In this document: positions 22,883 through 27,101 of the stretch, piece by piece
Layout of the letters: every line of letters begins with the position of its first letter
Position numbering within the stretch: the stretch's first letter is position 1
NCBI GenBank assembly: GCA_900548975.1
Contig: URMS01000032.1
Location: 1 to 27,101, forward strand
Reading direction: 5' to 3'
DNA: 27,101 nucleotides
DNA from: an uncultured Porphyromonadaceae bacterium
GTDB lineage: Bacteria > Bacteroidota > Bacteroidia > Bacteroidales > Muribaculaceae
Notes under the pieces: generated by a model
Databases searched by the model: none
What the model was told of the DNA's origin: nothing
What the model saw: only the letters and a program-made list of their open reading frames with translations
Translations under genes and position numbers: made by a program

Positions 22883-24414
22883 TGGTGCGTAGGACGAAGC
22901 AGGTCGTTTACGGTCTTAACAGGGTTGAAAGTAGATGCGGGGACTTCGATGAACACGGTGTTCCATTTGCTCATGGCGCCGTTCCACAGGCCGGGCAGCT
23001 CGAGGGCGCGGAGGTCGCGGCCGTCGAACGATTTCTCGGATATGAATCCGGTAGCCGGGTCGACATAGTCGGGCAGATGGTAGGCCGAGCCGTCGGCACG
23101 GCGCAGATAGCATACCAGATCGACGGGATTGAAGTGTGTGGCTTTCTTCATCATCTCGACGTTCTCGGGCTTGGAGGTGTCGATCTGTGTGGATTCGAGG
23201 ATCTGGGGCGATACGTAGGAGCCGTCGGAAGCGTAGGCATTGTAGGGGCCGCCTCCGGGTTCGCCTTCGTTGCGCACCATGCCGCACACACGCAGCGGAC
23301 GGTCGAAGATGCCGAGAATGAAGTCGCGGCGTTCGGCCGGGGTGTTAGCCGGGTCGAGAGCGGGCGAGCTCATGCACAGCACATTGTTGATGAAGGCGGT
23401 GGCGTCGGCGAGCACGGCCTCGTCGGCGGCTGTGGCGAGCTGTTCGCGGAACTGCTCCATGCGGTCGCGCACCAGCAGCAGCATGCCGCCGATGAGTTTT
23501 TTGTAGCGGAGGGTGTCGGTGCGATGCTTGTCGGGCACGACGTTATCGATATTTTTGATGAAGACAACGGCGGCGTTGACGTCGTTGAGGTTCTCGATGA
23601 GGGCGCCGTGACCGCCGGGACGGAACACGAGTTTGCCTTCCTTGGTGCGGAAGAGTTCGTTGTCGGGTGTTACGGCTATGGTGTCGGTCGAAGGTTTCTG
23701 CTCCGACATCGATATGTCGTAGTGTACGCCGAAGCGCTTCTCCATGGCTGGTACAACCTCTGCGAGCTTGGCCTCGAACAGTTTGTGATGGTCGGCCGAT
23801 ACGGTGAAATGCAGTTTCACCAGACCGTCCTTTGTCGCTGCCGTCTGTGCGCCTTCGGCCAGCTGCTCCTCGAGGGCTGTGCGGGTGGTGCCGTCGTCAT
23901 ACTTGTGGAAAGTGAGCAGAGCCTTGGGGAGAGAGCCGTAGTTGAGTCCGTCGGGCAGTATGATGGCGCCGACGAGATCTTTGAAACGGCCGTCGGCTGC
24001 CAGTTCGTTGGGCGTCTTGCCGTAGAGGCGTATAGTTGCGGCTTCGAGTTCCTTATAGAAGGCGAAGTCGCCGATATGTTCTACCAGAGCGGCTACAGGG
24101 CTGCCCTGTGCGGGCACTTCCTCGTTGCCGTTGACGAAAGCGAAGAGCGCCTTGAACATGCGCGATGCGGCGCCCGAGGCGGGCACGAATTTGAGCACGT
24201 CGCCGCCGTCGGCAAGGAAATCGTCCCACCGGGCCAGGCACGCTTTCTCGATTTCGGCGTCGACAGGCATGATGCCCCGGCCGACCGACGACGGCGATAC
24301 TATTTTGAGGTAGGGAAAACCGGTGCGGAAGCTTTCCAGCTGAGCTTCTACGCGTTCTTGGCTGATACCTTTGGCTTTAAGCTGCTCAAGGTCGGCCTGT
24401 GTGAATGTAGCCAT
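22879..24414 (-). CDS. DUF4301 family protein, possible nucleotidyltransferase
   Basis: The 511-residue protein matches my recollection of DUF4301, a Bacteroidota family of unknown function. It contains PASGAASRMFK (79-89), RPGGHGALIENLN (265-277) and VVFIKNIDNVVPD (283-295). These stretches recall the pyrophosphorylase fold of UDP-sugar nucleotidyltransferases (a Gly-rich nucleotide loop followed by a GGHG substrate loop), so a sugar- or nucleotide-transferring activity is a reasonable guess, not a demonstrated one. There is no signal peptide or membrane segment. It has a good promoter upstream and is coupled to gmk downstream, linking it to nucleotide metabolism by context. Confidence 0.85.
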   Translation of the reverse strand: MATFTQADLEQLKAKGISQERVEAQLESFRTGFPYLKIVSPSSVGRGIMPVDAEIEKACLARWDDFLADGGDVLKFVPASGAASRMFKALFAFVNGNEEVPAQGSPVAALVEHIGDFAFYKELEAATIRLYGKTPNELAADGRFKDLVGAIILPDGLNYGSLPKALLTFHKYDDGTTRTALEEQLAEGAQTAATKDGLVKLHFTVSADHHKLFEAKLAEVVPAMEKRFGVHYDISMSEQKPSTDTIAVTPDNELFRTKEGKLVFRPGGHGALIENLNDVNAAVVFIKNIDNVVPDKHRTDTLRYKKLIGGMLLLVRDRMEQFREQLATAADEAVLADATAFINNVLCMSSPALDPANTPAERRDFILGIFDRPLRVCGMVRNEGEPGGGPYNAYASDGSYVSPQILESTQIDTSKPENVEMMKKATHFNPVDLVCYLRRADGSAYHLPDYVDPATGFISEKSFDGRDLRALELPGLWNGAMSKWNTVFIEVPASTFNPVKTVNDLLRPTHQ

Positions 24415-24459
24415 TGTATGTAAAGGATTAGTATTTTAGGCAAAAAGGTATTACAAAGC

Positions 24460-24490
24460 CAAAAATACAAAAAAACACCGATTCGGCAAA
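24460..24490 (-). promoter_or_regulatory. Promoter of the DUF4301-gmk transcription unit
   Basis: On the minus strand TTTG (24490-24487) is followed after 19 nt by TATTTTTG (24467-24460), a good Bacteroidota-type promoter. The leader to the ATG at 24414 is about 40 nt. The -33 element lies inside the hairpin that probably terminates the upstream PAP2 transcript. Confidence 0.68.
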
Positions 24491-24500
24491 ACTGCCGGAT
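24470..24500 (-). terminator. Probable terminator of the sulfatase-PAP2 operon
   Basis: An 8-bp stem with one G-T pair (24481-24488 with 24493-24500, 4-nt loop) is followed on the minus strand, after five bases, by a run of T. It lies just after the PAP2 stop at 24504. It is weaker than the other terminators here and overlaps the DUF4301 promoter. Confidence 0.5.
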
Positions 24501-24503
24501 GAA

Positions 24504-25223
24504 TTAACGGCAGATGACGGCGGCGAAGAGCATCGACAGGGCGCTGATGATGCCTACGGCTATCATTATGTCTGTCGCGGTGAAGCTGACCGTTCCTCTG
24601 AAGCCCGGTATTTCGGCGCTGAACAGATGCAGATCGGAAAGTTGCCGCGATTTGGGCGAAAGAAAGCGACGTACTGCAAAGACAACGGCATAGTAGGCGA
24701 ACACCCCGTAGGCAACGCCAACGACCGCGCCGGCCAGAATGTCGCCGGGATAGTGTACACCCAGATACATGCGCGAGTAGCAGTTTATCGATGCCCAGAT
24801 GAGGATAAATGCTGTGAAAACAGGCCGTTTTACTGCAAGTTTAAGGAATGTGGCCAGAGCGAAAGAATTGGCTGCGTGGCATGAGGGTAAGCCATATGAT
24901 CCGCCGCGGTAGCCGTTGACTACAGTCACAAACTGGGACAGAGGGTTATCGAGGTTCGACGGCCGCAGCCGCTGGAAATATGGCCGCAGGAGTGTGGCGC
25001 AAGTCTGGTCGGCGAGCGCTATGGCTGCTATGAGGCCGAGAATAAACAGCACAGCCACTGATGCCTGGTATTTTTTGAAAAGTATAGGTATGATTACGGC
25101 ATACATCGGTATCCAGATGAATTTGCCCGTGAATAGCATCATGAAATTGTCGAGGACGCCTGAATGATGCCCGTTGAAAAAGAGTAGGAGCTGAGAGTCG
25201 AGATTAAGGAGTGTGTCGAGCAT
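24504..25223 (-). CDS. PAP2-family membrane phosphatase
   Basis: The 239-residue membrane protein has about five or six hydrophobic segments and the three PAP2 motifs: RPYFQRLRP (80-88, with Arg in place of the usual first Lys of KX6RP), PSCH (113-116, with Cys in place of Gly in PSGH) and SRMYLGVHYPGD (150-161, SRX5HX3D). H116 and H157 are the expected catalytic histidines. The family removes phosphate from lipids such as phosphatidic acid or polyprenyl pyrophosphate, usually on the outer face of the membrane. It is 13 bp downstream of an LtaS-like transferase, so the two are likely co-transcribed and may work on the same lipid or headgroup. Confidence 0.9.
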   Translation of the reverse strand: MLDTLLNLDSQLLLFFNGHHSGVLDNFMMLFTGKFIWIPMYAVIIPILFKKYQASVAVLFILGLIAAIALADQTCATLLRPYFQRLRPSNLDNPLSQFVTVVNGYRGGSYGLPSCHAANSFALATFLKLAVKRPVFTAFILIWASINCYSRMYLGVHYPGDILAGAVVGVAYGVFAYYAVVFAVRRFLSPKSRQLSDLHLFSAEIPGFRGTVSFTATDIMIAVGIISALSMLFAAVICR

Positions 25224-25236
25224 ATTATGAGCCGTT

Positions 25237-26985
25237 CTAAAGGTTGGAGAGATTGTCGTAAAGTTTTTGAAGATATGCTTTTGCGGATTCCATGGCTTTG
25301 TCGGCGTCCGGTCCTCGAAGGGAGGTGGGACGGTTGTTGTCGAGGTTGTAGTCGACTGTATCGGTAGCCGTGACGAAGCCTAAGGACGATGGCGAAGTGT
25401 AGAATGCGAAGTGATGCGCTTCGTCTGAAAGCATATCATTGCTGTAGGTGAAACCGCTGTGGTCGAGACCCATGGCGCCTAAAAGAGTGGCGGCGATGTC
25501 GGTCTGCGACCCTACGGTATCGACTGTTCCGCGAAGTGCGAGTGCGCCGCCGGTCATAATCAGGGGCACGCGATGGCGCAACTGTTCGTCGGTAAGGTTC
25601 TGAGGATAGGCACCGAAGTGGTCGGGGACGATGATTACCAGAGTGTTGTTCCACGTCGGCGATTGGCGGAGAGTATCGACAAAGCCGCCGATGCAGCTGT
25701 CGGCATATGCGAAGGCATTGAGGCGATTATTGTCGAAGGCGCTGTTATAGGGCACATCGAAAGGTTCGTGGCTGCTCGATGTCTGCACCACGCGGAAGTG
25801 TGGACCGGCTGTAGTGTCGGCTTTGATGTCGGCCGCCACGAGGTTGAAGAGATCGCCGTCGTTGGCGCCCCATTTGCCGGTTTTCCTGGAGATGGGAAAA
25901 TCGGCATCGCTGACCGTTTTCTCGAAGCCTGCATTTTTGAGGAAAGCCAGCATGTTGGTGAAGTTTATATCGCCTCCGTAGTAATAGGCTGTTTTATAGC
26001 CGATTTTCGAGAGCGAGCCCGATATCGAGGGCAGCTCCTCGGTTTTGGAGATAAATTTCATCAGCGATGTATTGGGCTGTCCCGGGAAAGCAGCAAGTAT
26101 GGCAGGAAGAGCACGGTCGGTACGGAAACTCGAAGCATAGAATCGGGTGAAGAGAAGACCTTCGGAAGCTATCGAGTCGAGTCGCATTGCCACAGGCTCG
26201 CCACCAAGCGAAGGCATGAGATGCGTCGAGAAACTTTCGGCTATTATCAGACAGATGTCGGGGCGTGGTGTGGTCAGCAGCGCCGTATCGGGCCGGGCCT
26301 GCGTGGCGCACAATTGCGCGAAAAGGCTGTCGGCGAGCGCCGGCTTCATAAAACGATACTGGTTTCCGAAATCGCTCTGATGAGTAGCGGAGTAAAGAAA
26401 ACTGAATGCCGGGTTGGTAGCCGCATGGTTGAGGCGCTTGTCGGTGCTGAAATATGCCCTGCTGGGATTCATGGTCGACACTGTGAATCCGCCCCGAATG
26501 GGAATGAAGAGAGCTCCTGTGAGCAGAAGCATAGTCAGAGGCCACAGCACACGCCGGCGTCCGACAGCCGGAACGACTTTGATGCGCATGGCGGTGAAGC
26601 GAAGTGCCAGACAGATTATGGCGGCGATTGCTATAAAAGTCGCCGCGCCACCGATAATTTCGCCGGTTCCGGCGCTCGCAAGGGCCGCTTTTGGAGAGCT
26701 TAGAAAGTAAAACAGCGGAGTAGCGTCGAGGCGGAAGCCCCAGTAGTCGTAGAGCACAAGGTCTGTGACGGTCAGAGCCGAGATAATCAATGAAATAAGG
26801 ACCGCATAAACATTCCAGATAATGTTTATCGCACGTCCGGCGTAAATCAGCGCTGCCACGATGAGAAAGCCGGGAATGATGGTAAGATATGCCGCCATCG
26901 ACAGATCGACCGGTATACCGTGCCATATCACCGAAAAAATACCGTCAGCGCCGATACCGCTGTATAGGCTGTGGTAAACAGCCAT
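25237..26985 (-). CDS. LtaS-like sulfatase-fold transferase (membrane)
   Basis: The 582-residue protein (from the first ATG) has about four N-terminal membrane helices (roughly 30-50, 56-78, 110-130, 148-163) and then a periplasmic alkaline-phosphatase/sulfatase-fold domain. Key positions are IIAES (E250), SSFRTDRA with the likely nucleophile T289, SSSHEPFD (H406) and VPDHFG (D455, H456). This is the layout of lipoteichoic acid synthase LtaS and of phosphoglycerol/phosphoethanolamine transferases; Bacteroidales members probably move a phospho-headgroup onto an envelope glycan or lipid. Arylsulfatase activity is unlikely given Thr rather than the formylglycine CxPxR motif. The open frame continues to 27045 and encodes another hydrophobic helix, so the true start is probably upstream. 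It is followed 13 bp later by PAP2. Confidence 0.85.
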   Translation of the reverse strand: MAVYHSLYSGIGADGIFSVIWHGIPVDLSMAAYLTIIPGFLIVAALIYAGRAINIIWNVYAVLISLIISALTVTDLVLYDYWGFRLDATPLFYFLSSPKAALASAGTGEIIGGAATFIAIAAIICLALRFTAMRIKVVPAVGRRRVLWPLTMLLLTGALFIPIRGGFTVSTMNPSRAYFSTDKRLNHAATNPAFSFLYSATHQSDFGNQYRFMKPALADSLFAQLCATQARPDTALLTTPRPDICLIIAESFSTHLMPSLGGEPVAMRLDSIASEGLLFTRFYASSFRTDRALPAILAAFPGQPNTSLMKFISKTEELPSISGSLSKIGYKTAYYYGGDINFTNMLAFLKNAGFEKTVSDADFPISRKTGKWGANDGDLFNLVAADIKADTTAGPHFRVVQTSSSHEPFDVPYNSAFDNNRLNAFAYADSCIGGFVDTLRQSPTWNNTLVIIVPDHFGAYPQNLTDEQLRHRVPLIMTGGALALRGTVDTVGSQTDIAATLLGAMGLDHSGFTYSNDMLSDEAHHFAFYTSPSSLGFVTATDTVDYNLDNNRPTSLRGPDADKAMESAKAYLQKLYDNLSNL

Positions 26986-27101
26986 AAAGAGCGGTTTCTG
27001 TAGTACGAAAACAAGTAGAAAGACGGCGTAGGTGACTATAAATTTTTATTACTGTCCGCTAAACCATAAAAAGTCGAGTCCAACTTCTTGAATGGCAGAA
27101 G

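Noticed and set aside
22882..24423. A 513-codon plus-strand open frame opposite DUF4301
   Set aside because: It mirrors the DUF4301 codons in antisense, has no recognisable motif and no promoter.

Overview
The window looks like a Bacteroidales chromosome, most likely a Muribaculaceae-type gut lineage. Evidence: Bacteroidota-style promoters (TTG/TTTG, about 19-20 nt, then TAnnTTTG) occur upstream of several genes, Shine-Dalgarno motifs are scarce, and two families largely found in this phylum (DUF4301 and the DUF5063 operon partner) sit among housekeeping genes. Taxonomy is inferred from these features only. Most of the window is GC-rich and ordinary core genome. About 3 kb (16.6-19.6 kb) is visibly AT-rich and looks acquired.

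Layout. 1-79: the 3' end of a 5S rRNA and the terminator of an rRNA operon entering from the left. 0.18-2.0 kb (minus): a secreted endonuclease/exonuclease/phosphatase-fold protein and fabG. 2.1-3.5 kb (plus): a plsC-type acyltransferase and a small exported protein; the fabG and plsC promoters overlap back to back. 3.5-8.5 kb (minus): priA, a FucP-like sugar transporter and a lipoprotein, two of them separated by strong terminators. 8.7-13.3 kb (plus): an alpha/beta hydrolase, a membrane-anchored Mur ligase, a D-Ala-D-Ala-ligase-like ATP-grasp protein with a Gly/Lys tail, and a CpsB/YwqE-type phosphatase, interrupted by a palindromic MITE-like element. 13.4-16.5 kb (minus): a TPR protein, lgt and an AGCS amino-acid symporter. 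16.6-19.6 kb (minus): an AT-rich island with four unrecognised membrane/exported proteins, two of them apparent tandem paralogues, next to what looks like the C-terminal remnant of an outer-membrane beta-barrel gene. 19.7-24.4 kb (minus): a tightly overlapping run DUF4301-gmk-nadD-DUF5063-M18 aminopeptidase. 24.5-27.0 kb (minus): a PAP2 phosphatase and an LtaS-like sulfatase-fold transferase whose first membrane helix lies upstream of its first ATG.

Themes. Many genes serve the envelope: fatty acid and phospholipid synthesis (fabG, plsC), lipoprotein maturation (lgt), peptidoglycan-like ligases (Mur ligase, Ddl-like), and lipid headgroup/phosphoglycerol-type chemistry (LtaS-like, PAP2). The most interesting candidate system is the hydrolase / membrane Mur ligase / Ddl-like cluster, because the Mur ligase has membrane helices where canonical MurF has its UDP-MurNAc-binding domain. 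A second noteworthy signal is a dispersed palindromic element found twice (13.33-13.40 kb and 22.16-22.28 kb).
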